Below are positions 24,370 to 33,759 of a DNA stretch of 59,182 bases, piece by piece. Source of the DNA: an uncultured Acidobacteriota bacterium (GTDB lineage Bacteria; Acidobacteriota; Terriglobia; Bryobacterales; Bryobacteraceae); contig CADECY010000045.1 of assembly GCA_902825945.1 (NCBI GenBank), positions 1-59,182 of the forward strand, given 5' to 3'. Position numbers and translations under genes: made by a program. Within the stretch, counting starts at the first letter, position 1. Each line of letters begins with the position of its first letter. The notes below the pieces were generated by a model. The model did no database searches. It saw nothing but the letters and a program-made list of their open reading frames with translations, and was not told where the DNA came from.

Positions 24370-26136
24370 ATGACGATCCGACAATGTGGAGCCCTGCTCC
24401 TTTTCGCCTTCGCCGCGCAGGCGCAGCCCGTGATCGACGACGTGGTGAACGCCGCCGGGAGGATTCCGAGCGGGTTCCCCGGACACGGAGTCGCGCAAGG
24501 AGCCTTGTTCGCGGTGACTGGCCGCGGGCTCGGTCCCGCAACGCTGCAGCAGGCTTCTTACCCGCTCCCTACCACCAGCGGACTCGCGGGCGTGACGGTC
24601 ACCATCGCGGCGGGAGGCTCCACCGTCAACGCGATCCTCGTCTACGTTCTCGAGCGTGAGATCGGAGCGATTCTTCCCTCGAACACACCCGTGGGAACAG
24701 CGACCGTGACGGTCTCGAACAACGGCGTCACCGCGAGCGCGCCGCTCACCGTCGTGCCCGCGGCGTTCGGAATCTTCAGTCTCGACTACTATTCCGGCAC
24801 GCAACACGCCGCCGCGTTCAACGAAGCAGGCGATGGCTCCGTAGCGTTGAACTACCTCGAACCCCTCGGCCGGTCGGCGACGCCCGGCCAAACAGTGATT
24901 ATCAGCGGCACTGGCCTGGGAGCGATTCCGAGCGACGAAACGCAACCCGGCGACGGCAGTTCGCCCAGCGTGACTCCGAAGATCTTCGTAGGCGTCAAGC
25001 CCGCGGTGGTATTGTCGGCGGGCCGCGGCTCGCTTCAGGCCTTGCCCGATGGCCTACCCGCGTTTCCGGTGCCGCGAGATTTGGCGGCGCTCGACGTGAT
25101 CAAGTTCACAGTCCCCGAAGGAATCAGCGGATGCAAAGTCTCGGTCGCGGTGCAGATCGGCTCGTTCGTGAGTAATCTGGCGTGGATTGCGATATCCCCG
25201 GATGGGAGCGCTTGCATCGACCCCAACCGCGCGGTGTTCGCCGATACAGTGGACCTTGCCGGATCGGCCAAGATCGCCTCGGTCAATCTGCTGCGAACGA
25301 CGCTTCGGACCTCGACGAACGGCGCGGTCACCGAAATCGGAACCGAGACCGGGACCGCGAATTTCACCCAGTTCACCGTGCCGGTGCCAGTGACGGTCCG
25401 CCTCGCGGACTACGCTTACTCGGCACTCGCCAGCAGCGCCCCGCCCGGAAGTTGTATCGTCCAGACGTTTCGCGTGGTCACCGCCGCTATGCCCCCGCCG
25501 ATTCCCGTTCAGCCTCCCGATCCTGATCCGCCGAAGCCACTCGACGCGGGTCCAGCCATCAATGTGAGAAACGCCGCCGGTTCCGTGCAGGTGTTGCGCA
25601 AAATTCGAGAGGGCGCTTATGGCGGCGGTATCGGATCATCCTTCGCGATACCGGGAGTGCCGCCCGATAACAGCAAACTGTTTCTCACACCCGGCGTTGT
25701 GACGGCTAGCAACAACCCCGGTGGTGCCGATATCCCCGCGTTCACGGCTTCACTCACCCTGCCGCGTCCGCCGCTCGTGTTCGAGAACATCGACGCGATT
25801 CCCGCCAGCCTCGACCGGACCGCTGGCATAACGGTCCGGTGGAGCGGCGGCGATCCGGAGTCGTTCGTCAACATCACCGGAACGTCGCAGAACTTCGGAG
25901 ACAAAGAAGTCCTGCTCGGGTCGTTCTTTTGCAGCGAGCGAATCAGCGCGGGCCAATTCACCGTGCCACCGTTCATCACGATGACGCAACCGGTGACCGT
26001 GGGACTTCCGCCATTGCCGCCCATTGGCACGATCGCGGTGTGGAACTATGCGGTCAGCCGGATCGACATTTCGGGCGTCGACATTGCGCTCTTCTCCGCC
26101 GTGATGGAGACACAGAAGACGGTGACGTACAGGTAG
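24370..26136 (+). CDS. Secreted protein with N-terminal TIGR03437 (Solibacter-type) module
   Basis: A 588-residue exported protein. A signal peptide (residues 1-18, ending AQA) is followed by a TIGR03437-type module at about 22-220, recognisable from VVNAAGRIPSGFPGHGVAQG, GLGPATLQ, AILPSNTPVGTATVTVSNNG and PAAFGIFSLDYYSG. This module is highly expanded in Solibacter relatives, normally at the C-terminus; here it is at the front. A Pro-rich linker (about 376-395: PPPIPVQPPDPDPPKPLDAG) leads to a second, unrecognised beta-rich half. Function unknown; an extracellular adhesion or scaffold role is a guess. GGAG lies five bases before the ATG. Confidence 0.8.
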   Translation: MTIRQCGALLLFAFAAQAQPVIDDVVNAAGRIPSGFPGHGVAQGALFAVTGRGLGPATLQQASYPLPTTSGLAGVTVTIAAGGSTVNAILVYVLEREIGAILPSNTPVGTATVTVSNNGVTASAPLTVVPAAFGIFSLDYYSGTQHAAAFNEAGDGSVALNYLEPLGRSATPGQTVIISGTGLGAIPSDETQPGDGSSPSVTPKIFVGVKPAVVLSAGRGSLQALPDGLPAFPVPRDLAALDVIKFTVPEGISGCKVSVAVQIGSFVSNLAWIAISPDGSACIDPNRAVFADTVDLAGSAKIASVNLLRTTLRTSTNGAVTEIGTETGTANFTQFTVPVPVTVRLADYAYSALASSAPPGSCIVQTFRVVTAAMPPPIPVQPPDPDPPKPLDAGPAINVRNAAGSVQVLRKIREGAYGGGIGSSFAIPGVPPDNSKLFLTPGVVTASNNPGGADIPAFTASLTLPRPPLVFENIDAIPASLDRTAGITVRWSGGDPESFVNITGTSQNFGDKEVLLGSFFCSERISAGQFTVPPFITMTQPVTVGLPPLPPIGTIAVWNYAVSRIDISGVDIALFSAVMETQKTVTYR

Positions 26137-26247
26137 CTCGCCGACCGGTGGCGCCTCAACCGCCCCCGGGGTGGGACGCGCAAAGCGGCGTTATGACCGC
26201 CTCGCGGATTTCACTTCACTGGCGCGGGCTATTCCCATCGATGGAGA

Positions 26248-26562
26248 TTGACAGCAGGCGAAAGTCGCGCATTGACTCGGGCAGCAATCGAGGCGACTTA
26301 CGACTGGGCCGTTGTGCGAATCGATGCAGCGGGCGGGCTCTACGGACTCGGCGAAGCCTACATGGGCCCCGGACTCACGGCGATCCTCGATGAGTTGTGT
26401 CCGCTGGTGGTGGGCGCGGAGGTATGGCAGATCGAGGAGATCGCCCGGAAACTGCATGGCTGCACGGTGCAGTACCTTCCGAAGTTGACCGTGTCGCCCA
26501 ACTTCAGCCGCGTCCCCGGTCCTGTGATAGTGCGTGGTGGCTACCGCTGCCTGTTCGGTTAG
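26248..26562 (+). pseudogene. N-terminal remnant of a mandelate racemase/muconate-lactonising-type enzyme
   Basis: About 85 residues in this frame match the N-terminal capping domain of the enolase superfamily: WAVVRIDAAGGLYGLGEAYM is the usual 'V.v.t..G..G.GEa' element, followed by ILDELCPLVVGAEVWQIEEI and ARKLHGCT. Intact members have about 370-400 residues with the metal-binding barrel after this point; here the frame drifts into unrelated residues and stops at 26562, and nothing of the barrel follows. There is no good start codon or ribosome site. It is most likely the stub of a deleted gene. Confidence 0.6.
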
Positions 26563-26593
26563 TGGAGTTTCACTAACGTTGCCGAAAGGCAAC
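26558..26593. other. Two abutting perfect hairpins at the end of the racemase remnant
   Basis: GTTAGTG / CACTAAC (6-base loop, 26558-26577) is followed without a gap by GTTGCC / GGCAAC with a GAAA tetraloop (26578-26593). They lie exactly where the racemase homology ends. They could form a terminator or mark a rearrangement endpoint. Confidence 0.5.
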
Positions 26594-26784
26594 GCGGATG
26601 TGCAGAAAGAGACGGCGTAGCCAGGAGGTTGGAGGCTCGTCCGCGCCGGCCAAGGCGACAGCCACTGGCGGTCCACCAGGTGGCGTACGGCGCATGGAGG
26701 GGCCAGGAAGCGCGCGGGGTGTCATGAGCTCGATTTTAGCGCGGTTGACACCCTCGATGGTGCGATCGTCAACCTGCCTCGGCG

Positions 26785-27408
26785 CTATCGCTTCTCCGCC
26801 ACCTTGAAGGTGATCTTCGCAATGGAAGGGGGCCCGATCCGCTCGACCAAAGCGGTGACGGTGAAGTGCTGGCGGCCCTTTTCGGTCAACAATTCCTCGA
26901 CCGCCAATGCCGCGCGCGGAAGCTCATCGTCGTCGAGCAGGGTGTCGACCCTGAGGCCGACTTTGCGCTGCTGAAACCGCTCACGGATCTCGAGGAGCGT
27001 CACGCTGTTGTCGCCCTGGAATTCGATCGATTCGATCAACGGCCGCTCGACAAGCACGAAGCGGACGACGGCTCCGGCGGGACCCGGCTCGGCTTCCCAA
27101 ACAACGTGAGAGAAGCGCCGCGTGTTGTACAGGGCGCGCGAGTCTCTTTGCAAAGCTTCGACGTCGTAAGCGTCGCCCGCTCGTGTGAAGATGATCGCCC
27201 GCAAGACAGACTGCAGGATCCGGTTCGCTCCCCTGAATTCGATGGCCTTGACGGTTGGGCCAGACGTTGGCAGCGGCCGGGATTGCCGGGGCTCGGGGAC
27301 CGCCTCAAAAGGACTCTGCTCAAGTGTCACCCCTTGGGCCGGAACATTCTGGGCTCGAAGCAGGCACAGACCGGTCATCTGCGCCAGAACCCATGGAGAG
27401 AGCCTCAT
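26785..27408 (-). CDS. Orphan POTRA-domain periplasmic protein
   Basis: A 207-residue exported protein with a signal peptide (residues 1-25, ending VPAQG) and two POTRA-like repeats: about 48-120 (VKAIEFRGANRILQSVLRAI, GDAYDVEALQRDSRALYNTR) and about 122-205 (IESIEFQGDNSVTLLEIRER). POTRA domains normally precede a BamA/TamA-type barrel; here the protein ends after the second one, with no barrel encoded downstream. It may be a stand-alone chaperone-like or adaptor protein of outer-membrane assembly, or the remains of a longer gene whose 3' part was lost next to the racemase remnant. ATG at 27408 is chosen because AAGGAG lies eight bases upstream and a signal peptide follows. Confidence 0.7.
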   Translation of the reverse strand: MRLSPWVLAQMTGLCLLRAQNVPAQGVTLEQSPFEAVPEPRQSRPLPTSGPTVKAIEFRGANRILQSVLRAIIFTRAGDAYDVEALQRDSRALYNTRRFSHVVWEAEPGPAGAVVRFVLVERPLIESIEFQGDNSVTLLEIRERFQQRKVGLRVDTLLDDDELPRAALAVEELLTEKGRQHFTVTALVERIGPPSIAKITFKVAEKR

Positions 27409-27528
27409 GAGAAACACTCCTTGCGCGTGCCAGAGTTCGAAGCCCAGAATCCGAAGAGGAGGCGGCACGCTGCCTTCACTTGAGGATTCTAGCACCGCGC
27501 GCCGCCCAGTCGGATATCATGAACAGGC

Positions 27529-29178
27529 ATGAGACAGGCTCGCTTCCGCCCTTCGGAAACGGTCGATTTCATCATCGTCGGCTCGGGCGCCGCCGGCGGT
27601 GTGATGGCGAAGGAACTCTCGACGGCGGGATTCAAGGTGGTCGCCCTCGAGCAAGGCCCGTACCTCCGCGAGAAGGATTTCGTCCATGACGAGATCAAGG
27701 GCATGTTCCAGGGGCAGCTTCTGAATGACTGGAAACGCCAGCCCAACACTTTCCGCAAGACGGAATCCGAAAAGGCAACACAGCAGCCCGCTGTGCTCTA
27801 CGGGCGCGAGGTGGGTGGCGGGACCGTCCACTTCACCGGAAATTTCTGGCGCTTCAAGGAACTCGACTTCCGCGAGCGCACGCGCTGGGGAGCGGTCGCG
27901 GGCGCCGATCTCCAGGACTGGCCGATCAGCTACGCGGACCTGGAGCCTTACTACACGAAGGTGGAACAGGAGTTCGGGGTCTCCGGGCTGAGCGGCGCTC
28001 CGTTCGATCCGCCACGGTCGCAGCCATATCCGCTGCCGCCACTTCCGGTGAAATCATCCGGAGTGCTGTTCGAACGCGCCACGAAGAAGCTCGGACTGCA
28101 TCCCTATCCGGCACCGATGGCGATTCTCTCGAAGCCCTATCGTGGACGCGGCGCCTGTGCCCAATGCAGTTTCTGCAAGAACTTCGGGTGCGAGCATCGG
28201 GCCAAGTCCTCTTCCCTCGCGACCGTGATTCCGGTAGCGGAGAGGACGGGGCGCTGCGAAATCAGACCTGACTCGTATGTTCGCAAGATCGACATCGACG
28301 CGCGGGGGCGTGTTGCCGGCGCCACCTACTTTGACGCGCGCGGAAAGGAGGTTTTCCAAAAGGCCCGCGCCGTCGTCGTGTGCGCGAACGGAGCCGAGAC
28401 GCCGCGCCTGTTGCTGATGTCGAAGTCGAGCCGCTTCCCGGACGGCTTGGCGAATTCGAACGGTGTTGTTGGCAAGTACTTCACTGGCGACACCGGCGTG
28501 ATGATGCACGCGCTTTTTGACCAGCCACTGAATGACTATCGCGGTGTTCACGTCTCGCGCCTCATCCACGACTTCTATGACTCCGATCCAAAGCGTGGGT
28601 TCTATGGCGGAGGTGGCATCGACGCCCGCTTCGATCAGTTCCCGATCGGTTTCGCGCTGCACGGGCTCCCGGATGATGTGCCGGGGTGGGGCGAGGGCTA
28701 CAAGCGCGCACTGGCGCATTACTACACTCGATCGATGTCGCTGCTTACCCATACCACGTGCCTGGCGGTCGAGTCCAACTCCATCAGCCTCGATCCGGAC
28801 CTAAAGGATGCCTGGGGACTTCCCGCCCTTCGCCTGACCTTCAAGAACCACCCGGATGATCTCGCGGCGATGAGATTCTTCGTGAGCCGCATGCGGGAGA
28901 TCCTCGAGGCATCCGGCGCGAAGAAGATCTGGAGTGGCGGAGAACCGGAGGAATTGACCTTCACCGGACACCTCATGGGCTCATGCAGAATGGGCAATGA
29001 TCCGCGAACGTCGGTGGTGGACAAGAACCACCGAACGCACGATGTGCCGAATCTGTTTCTGGTGGATGGCAGCAGCTTCGTCACCAGTGCGCGTCAGCAG
29101 CCCACTTGTACGATCGCGGCGCTCGCCTACCGGGCTGCCGACAGTATTGCGCGCTCGGCGCGTAAAGGCGAGATCTGA
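27529..29178 (+). CDS. GMC-family FAD-dependent sugar/alcohol oxidoreductase
   Basis: A 549-residue flavoprotein of the glucose-methanol-choline family, most like gluconate/glucoside dehydrogenase large subunits. It has the FAD-binding IIVGSGAAGGVMAKEL (residues 15-30), GREVGGGTVHFTGNFWRF, and the C-terminal TGHLMGSCRMG and LFLVDGSSFVTSARQQPT. The usual Asn-Pro pair at the end of the active site reads Gln-Pro here. A Cys-rich stretch CAQCSFCKNFGCE sits mid-chain. It should oxidise a sugar or alcohol and pass electrons to a membrane carrier. No classical signal peptide is seen. The next gene, a small membrane protein, begins one base after its stop and may anchor it. Confidence 0.85.
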   Translation: MRQARFRPSETVDFIIVGSGAAGGVMAKELSTAGFKVVALEQGPYLREKDFVHDEIKGMFQGQLLNDWKRQPNTFRKTESEKATQQPAVLYGREVGGGTVHFTGNFWRFKELDFRERTRWGAVAGADLQDWPISYADLEPYYTKVEQEFGVSGLSGAPFDPPRSQPYPLPPLPVKSSGVLFERATKKLGLHPYPAPMAILSKPYRGRGACAQCSFCKNFGCEHRAKSSSLATVIPVAERTGRCEIRPDSYVRKIDIDARGRVAGATYFDARGKEVFQKARAVVVCANGAETPRLLLMSKSSRFPDGLANSNGVVGKYFTGDTGVMMHALFDQPLNDYRGVHVSRLIHDFYDSDPKRGFYGGGGIDARFDQFPIGFALHGLPDDVPGWGEGYKRALAHYYTRSMSLLTHTTCLAVESNSISLDPDLKDAWGLPALRLTFKNHPDDLAAMRFFVSRMREILEASGAKKIWSGGEPEELTFTGHLMGSCRMGNDPRTSVVDKNHRTHDVPNLFLVDGSSFVTSARQQPTCTIAALAYRAADSIARSARKGEI

Positions 29179-29179
29179 G

Positions 29180-29818
29180 GTGCCTGAGTCTCCCCCGTCC
29201 GCCCGGATCTCGGATCTGCACAAGAGCGCGTTCTGGATCTGGGGCGTCACCGCGATGATCATGCGCGAACCGCTCGCGGTTGTGATCCGCCATGTCTCCA
29301 CCGAGGGCATCGGGAGCCAGACAACTCAATTGGTGTGCCTCCGCACCGCACTGATCCTGCTGATCCTGTCGAGACAGTTCCTCGCCGCTGGCATCTACTT
29401 CGACCGCGTGTACATGCGGCCGGACTCGGCCGCGCGATTCCCCTCACGGAACTATCCGTTCGACTTCATCACCCGGCTCATGGAGATGCTCGTCGCGGTA
29501 GCCGCATCAACGGCGGCCGGGCTCGACTCGCGCGGGCCGGGTGGATTGTCACCCTTCATGATCCTCACCGCCGTCATGCTGCTCCTGGAAGGCGTTTGGC
29601 TGCTCATCGCCCATACCGCGAAGTATGCCACGGTTCCCGAGATTTCGCCGGTGGCACGCAACAACTTCCAAGCATTCCTGCTCTTCGCCGTGCTCGACTG
29701 CGGGGCCCTCGCGGCGGGCTCGACCGTCCGGCAAGCCGAGCTGTTAGTCTTATCGGCGATTGTGCTCTTCACCGGATATCAACTCGCGGGCCAGATTCGC
29801 TCCTACGGGCAATCGTGA
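29180..29818 (+). CDS. Integral membrane protein coupled to the GMC oxidoreductase
   Basis: A 212-residue protein with about five hydrophobic segments (for example LRTALILLILSRQFLAAG, MEMLVAVAASTAAG, MILTAVMLLLEGVWLLIAHT and LLVLSAIVLFTGYQLAGQI). I do not recognise a family. GTG at 29180 is used because it lies one base after the GMC stop, and GAG-rich sequence precedes it; this spacing implies co-translation. It carries no obvious heme or quinone motif, so a role as membrane anchor or electron partner of the oxidoreductase is inference from position only. Confidence 0.72.
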   Translation: MPESPPSARISDLHKSAFWIWGVTAMIMREPLAVVIRHVSTEGIGSQTTQLVCLRTALILLILSRQFLAAGIYFDRVYMRPDSAARFPSRNYPFDFITRLMEMLVAVAASTAAGLDSRGPGGLSPFMILTAVMLLLEGVWLLIAHTAKYATVPEISPVARNNFQAFLLFAVLDCGALAAGSTVRQAELLVLSAIVLFTGYQLAGQIRSYGQS

Positions 29819-29840
29819 CCACCCGCCGCAATGGAGGCCG

Positions 29841-31085
29841 CTACGTTTTGTACCGGTCGTAGTCGAACGGCTCATCCACCATGTGGTAGAGCGGCTCGCC
29901 TTCCTTTTGCAGGTAGTAGGTCTTCAACATCGTTCGCGGAAAGTCCGTCAGCTTGCGCCGTACCGGACCCGCATCGGTCCACTCGTACACGTCGACATCC
30001 CACGGGTTGAACGTGTCGCTCAGCCCGCGCTCTTTCGCGATGCGATAGAAATGGACGTTGCCCGGTTCGTGTCCGCCGAGCCACAGGCCCACCAGATCCA
30101 GCCGGAACGGATCCTTGGCGAACATCACGAAATTGGGCAGGAACTCGCGCACCGGGTCCGCCGGGTCTTCGTTTTTTGCATAGATCGCCTCGATCATGTG
30201 CATTCCGAACTCGAGCGTGCTCAAGTGATCGCAAGTCTTGTGCGCCCAGATCTCCTGGTGCATCGGACTCAACTTCGCATCGCTCGCGTAGCGCCCGAAG
30301 TTCATCTTCTTGTGGCTTTCGAAATAGCGCGTCACGCGGCTCACGACATCTTTGTGGATGAACGGCTTCATGTGATCGGGCACCCCCGTCACCATCGCCC
30401 AGCCAGGACAGAACCGCTGGAAGGGCCACACCGCGAGTCCCTGGGCGTTCTTGCAAGCCTGCGTCAGGCACATTCCATGTGAGCGCCACTTGGCGATGTT
30501 GAACAACCACGTGTCCCGCTCGTGGATTGGCGGATAGTGTGGCACGCGCGCGTAGACCACGGCATCATCGGGCTTGGCCCAGTTCATTCCCTGCTCGCGC
30601 TGATAGTGAACCGCGCGCCGATGTGGCTCGAGGACATCGACGCCGAGCCGTTCGTGCGTATCGTCGTACTTCTTGCTCCATCGTGACGAACGATAGTTCG
30701 CCTCGACGTAGTGGAAACGGCGGAGCCCCGTCTCGTGCAGCGCGGTGATCAGGCCGTCATAGAAATCCGCGTCGGTGCCCCAGTTGACCCGCTCGCCGTT
30801 TTCACGCACGGTGAGCACGTTGGGCTTCAACACCACGCGATGCGTCAGCGGAATGCCGCCATCGGCGCGAGCCTCGAAGATGGCGCGCCCGAGATGGAGA
30901 CCTTCGCGCCGCATGCCGCCGAAATCCAGCCGGCTCGCGACATTCGTCTTCCGGATGAACACCGCCTTCGGATGGGCCTTGATAAACGGATGCAGGTCGA
31001 AGAAGCGCGGCGTTCCGGCTTGAAGCAGACCGCTCGCGGCGGCGCCGAATCCGGCACCGAGAAGTCCTCTGCGGGAGAGATCCAT
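29841..31085 (-). CDS. Tat-exported DUF362-like protein
   Basis: A 414-residue protein with a twin-arginine signal (SRRGLLGAGFGAAASGLLQAG, residues 4-24). Residues about 80-190 resemble the DUF362 fold: RVVLKPNVLTVRENG, a stretch beginning FYDGLITALHETG and the following VEANY element, and later LFNIAKWRSHGMCLTQACKN. DUF362 proteins are often linked to iron-sulfur chemistry but have no agreed activity; no ferredoxin-type Cys cluster is seen here, only isolated Cys residues. A folded, cofactor-bearing periplasmic enzyme is suggested by the Tat signal. AAGGAG lies six bases before the ATG. It ends 22 bases from the convergent membrane protein gene. Confidence 0.72.
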   Translation of the reverse strand: MDLSRRGLLGAGFGAAASGLLQAGTPRFFDLHPFIKAHPKAVFIRKTNVASRLDFGGMRREGLHLGRAIFEARADGGIPLTHRVVLKPNVLTVRENGERVNWGTDADFYDGLITALHETGLRRFHYVEANYRSSRWSKKYDDTHERLGVDVLEPHRRAVHYQREQGMNWAKPDDAVVYARVPHYPPIHERDTWLFNIAKWRSHGMCLTQACKNAQGLAVWPFQRFCPGWAMVTGVPDHMKPFIHKDVVSRVTRYFESHKKMNFGRYASDAKLSPMHQEIWAHKTCDHLSTLEFGMHMIEAIYAKNEDPADPVREFLPNFVMFAKDPFRLDLVGLWLGGHEPGNVHFYRIAKERGLSDTFNPWDVDVYEWTDAGPVRRKLTDFPRTMLKTYYLQKEGEPLYHMVDEPFDYDRYKT

Positions 31086-31192
31086 GGCTGACTCCTTGCG
31101 CCCTCATCATGTCACGGATTCGGGCCAGTGGCAACAACGCAGCCTGGCGCTTTCGCCGGCCGAAACAAGAAGGAGATCGAGACCGAGCGCGC

Positions 31193-33637
31193 CTACTCGA
31201 CCGGCAGCAGCACTGCCTGACTCGCCTCCGCACCTGCCGTCACGATCACCTCGACATCGCGATTCCGCGGGACGTTCGTGGGCACCCACGCGTTTACCAC
31301 ATACAGTCCCGCTGGCGTTGTCGGAACCATCCCTGAGTAAGTGACCTCGGCGGCGATCCCCCCGATCGTCACCGTCGGAAGTGCGCTCGTCCGGATCAGT
31401 GGCGACGCCGCCACCACGGCTCCCGCGTCGATCGTGGCGTCCAGCGGACCCAGACCCGCGCCGTAGATCGCAACCAGATCGTCCGGCCGGACGCGATTCG
31501 CCGGGCCCACGACCACCGGCGCCTCCGAACCGCGATATCGAAGGATGCTGCCCACCCCCTTCCCGGTCGCGCTCTGCGTGAACAGTCCGGGTTGCGTGGG
31601 TGTGACATCGACCTCGACGACCTCCGAGGGAGCCGTGCCGCGATACAAGATGAGATTCGCCTTGCCGGACGTCACCGGAAAGTTGAAGGGCACGATGCCC
31701 GACAGGATGTCCGGATGGACGAAGTAGAGCGGCAGGCGTAATCCGCCGCTCAGCACGACGAACGTCCCACTCAGGTTCGTGGGCAAACGCCCATCCGGAG
31801 CGACCTGTAGTGCCGGGGCGAGGCCCTTGCCGCGAATCGCAATGAAACTGCCCGCCGCGATGCGGCGTTCCGGGATCTGGCTGGCCGCGCTTTGCACTCC
31901 ATCGAGGTCGATGGAGGGCTTCTCGTTCGGATTCTCGCTGACGGTGCCTCCCAGCGGCCATTCTCCCTCGAGCTGAGATTGCGCGGAGGTCGCGTGGATC
32001 GTGATGACGGTGTTCGCGCTGCCCGATCGCGGTGTCCACGATCCCGCCCAATCACCGTTGCCCTCGGTGCTGAGACTCAGCGGCGGATCGCCATTGGTGA
32101 AGGCCGCGGTCACGGTGCCATCCACGAGCGGATCGCCGCAACTATCGAGCACCTTCGCGCGGATGGCGATCGGCCATGATGTGGCGCTCGAGAATCCTTG
32201 CGACAGCGTGGTGACGACAGGCTCGAGTGACGTGGGCGTGCACCCATCGGCGGAATTGGTTCGCTCGCTCGTCACGAGATTCTCCGCGCCCGGCAACACG
32301 ATGGCCATCACCGCGACGCGGCGCACGGTTCCGCTCACGCGAATGGCTACCGATCCGCGATGTACACCAGCCGCAAGCCGGACCGTGGAGGATCGCGCGA
32401 CACTGAACGCCGTCGTTTGTCCGGTCGCGATCGTCAGGCTCGACGGTGACACCGTGAACCAGTTCTGCGCGGGCCCCGTGAACTCGGCCGACATCGCGGC
32501 CGTGAGCGGACGCCCGAACACATTCGACAGCGCGACCTGCTGCGCGGGCGCAGGCGCCGAGGGCCGCTGCACGAACGCGAGTCCGGTGGGCTGAATCTCG
32601 GGCACCAGCGGCGAATTGGGCGGGAGCACGTTGAGAACGATGGAAACGATTCGCGACGCGCTGGTCCGGCCGGCGCTGATCTCGAGGTGTCCGTAGTGGA
32701 CCCCGGCTGTGAGCCCTGCCGGATTTGCGCGCACGGCCACGCTGGCGGGGCGTCCGGCGGCGATGGTTCCCGTCGAGGGCGTTACCGAGAGCCAAGAGGC
32801 GGCACCAGCGGGACCCGCGACAAAGGTCAAGATCGTGAAGGCTTCGCCGTTGCGCGATGTCGATCGCACCTGCAGCGTCTGTGCGGGCGGAGTCTGTCCC
32901 TGTTCCGTGGTGAGCGTCATGCCGCTCTGTGTGACCGAAAGCGTCTGTTCCGTTGCGCCGGTGTTGAGCGACACCGGGATCTCGAACCGCTCGGACGCAT
33001 CCAGCCCGCTAATGATCACGGTGCCCGTGTAGAGTCCGATGGCGAGACGCGCCGGATTCGCAGTAACGACGATGACGGTCGAACCGAACCCCGGAAGCCG
33101 GCCTGCGGTGGGCGCGGCGGAAAGCCAGCTACCCGTCGAACGCACGGCGACGGTGAAGGAACGAATCGCCGAACCGGTATTGGTGATCGGAATGCCCTTG
33201 GAAACCGCTGGTCCACCCACCGTGGAGCTCAGAGAGACAGCGGTGGGAGCCACCGAGATCCCGCCGGCTTTGCCTTCGGCGATCAAGCTTACCTGGAGGA
33301 TGAAGGGCGAGGTGAAGGTAGTGTTGTTCGCGATGACGGAGACTCGTCCGTTCACGGTGAAGTTGAAATTTCCGGCCACGGTGGGCGCGCCGCTCAACCG
33401 GCCGGACGTGGCCAGCACGAGTCCGGCGGGAACATTGTTCGGCGGCGTGACGATCAGCGACACCAGGGTGCTCTCCGGTGGAAGCTGCGCGATGACGGGA
33501 TCGGCCAAGTTGGCTTCGTAGGCCAGCCCCACCGTCGCGTTAGGCAACTTCACCTGGATCGGTACCACCGGTTGCTGAGCCAGCAAGGGAAAGCCAAGGG
33601 CAAGTAGCAGAGTCGATCGCAGGATTTCGCGTCTCAT
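31193..33637 (-). CDS. Large secreted Ig-like repeat protein with C-terminal TIGR03437 module
   Basis: An 814-residue exported protein with a signal peptide (residues 1-21, ending LLAQQ). The front part reads as bacterial Ig-like/putative cadherin-type modules (VKLPNATVGLAYEANLADP, GLVLATSGRLSGAPTVAGNF), then three or so BACON-like repeats, each with a WLS(A/V)-type core and 'P..L..G.Y.G.V.I.G' (for example GLYTGTVIISGL and GVHYGHLEISAG). The last 230 residues are a TIGR03437 module (IRGKGLAPALQVAPDGRLPT, PDDLVAIYGAGLGPLDATID). Such proteins are typical of Solibacter relatives; role unknown, probably cell-surface or carbohydrate-related binding. Confidence 0.82.
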   Translation of the reverse strand: MRREILRSTLLLALGFPLLAQQPVVPIQVKLPNATVGLAYEANLADPVIAQLPPESTLVSLIVTPPNNVPAGLVLATSGRLSGAPTVAGNFNFTVNGRVSVIANNTTFTSPFILQVSLIAEGKAGGISVAPTAVSLSSTVGGPAVSKGIPITNTGSAIRSFTVAVRSTGSWLSAAPTAGRLPGFGSTVIVVTANPARLAIGLYTGTVIISGLDASERFEIPVSLNTGATEQTLSVTQSGMTLTTEQGQTPPAQTLQVRSTSRNGEAFTILTFVAGPAGAASWLSVTPSTGTIAAGRPASVAVRANPAGLTAGVHYGHLEISAGRTSASRIVSIVLNVLPPNSPLVPEIQPTGLAFVQRPSAPAPAQQVALSNVFGRPLTAAMSAEFTGPAQNWFTVSPSSLTIATGQTTAFSVARSSTVRLAAGVHRGSVAIRVSGTVRRVAVMAIVLPGAENLVTSERTNSADGCTPTSLEPVVTTLSQGFSSATSWPIAIRAKVLDSCGDPLVDGTVTAAFTNGDPPLSLSTEGNGDWAGSWTPRSGSANTVITIHATSAQSQLEGEWPLGGTVSENPNEKPSIDLDGVQSAASQIPERRIAAGSFIAIRGKGLAPALQVAPDGRLPTNLSGTFVVLSGGLRLPLYFVHPDILSGIVPFNFPVTSGKANLILYRGTAPSEVVEVDVTPTQPGLFTQSATGKGVGSILRYRGSEAPVVVGPANRVRPDDLVAIYGAGLGPLDATIDAGAVVAASPLIRTSALPTVTIGGIAAEVTYSGMVPTTPAGLYVVNAWVPTNVPRNRDVEVIVTAGAEASQAVLLPVE

Positions 33638-33759
33638 GGCTTTGCCTTCACTCTAGCACCGGATCGGGACGCACACAGCCCGGATCGCATTTGGCACATA
33701 TGGCGCGAACCAAACGAAGTCCGGCGCGATACCGATGCCTCCGCCCGCTGGCGAGAGCT

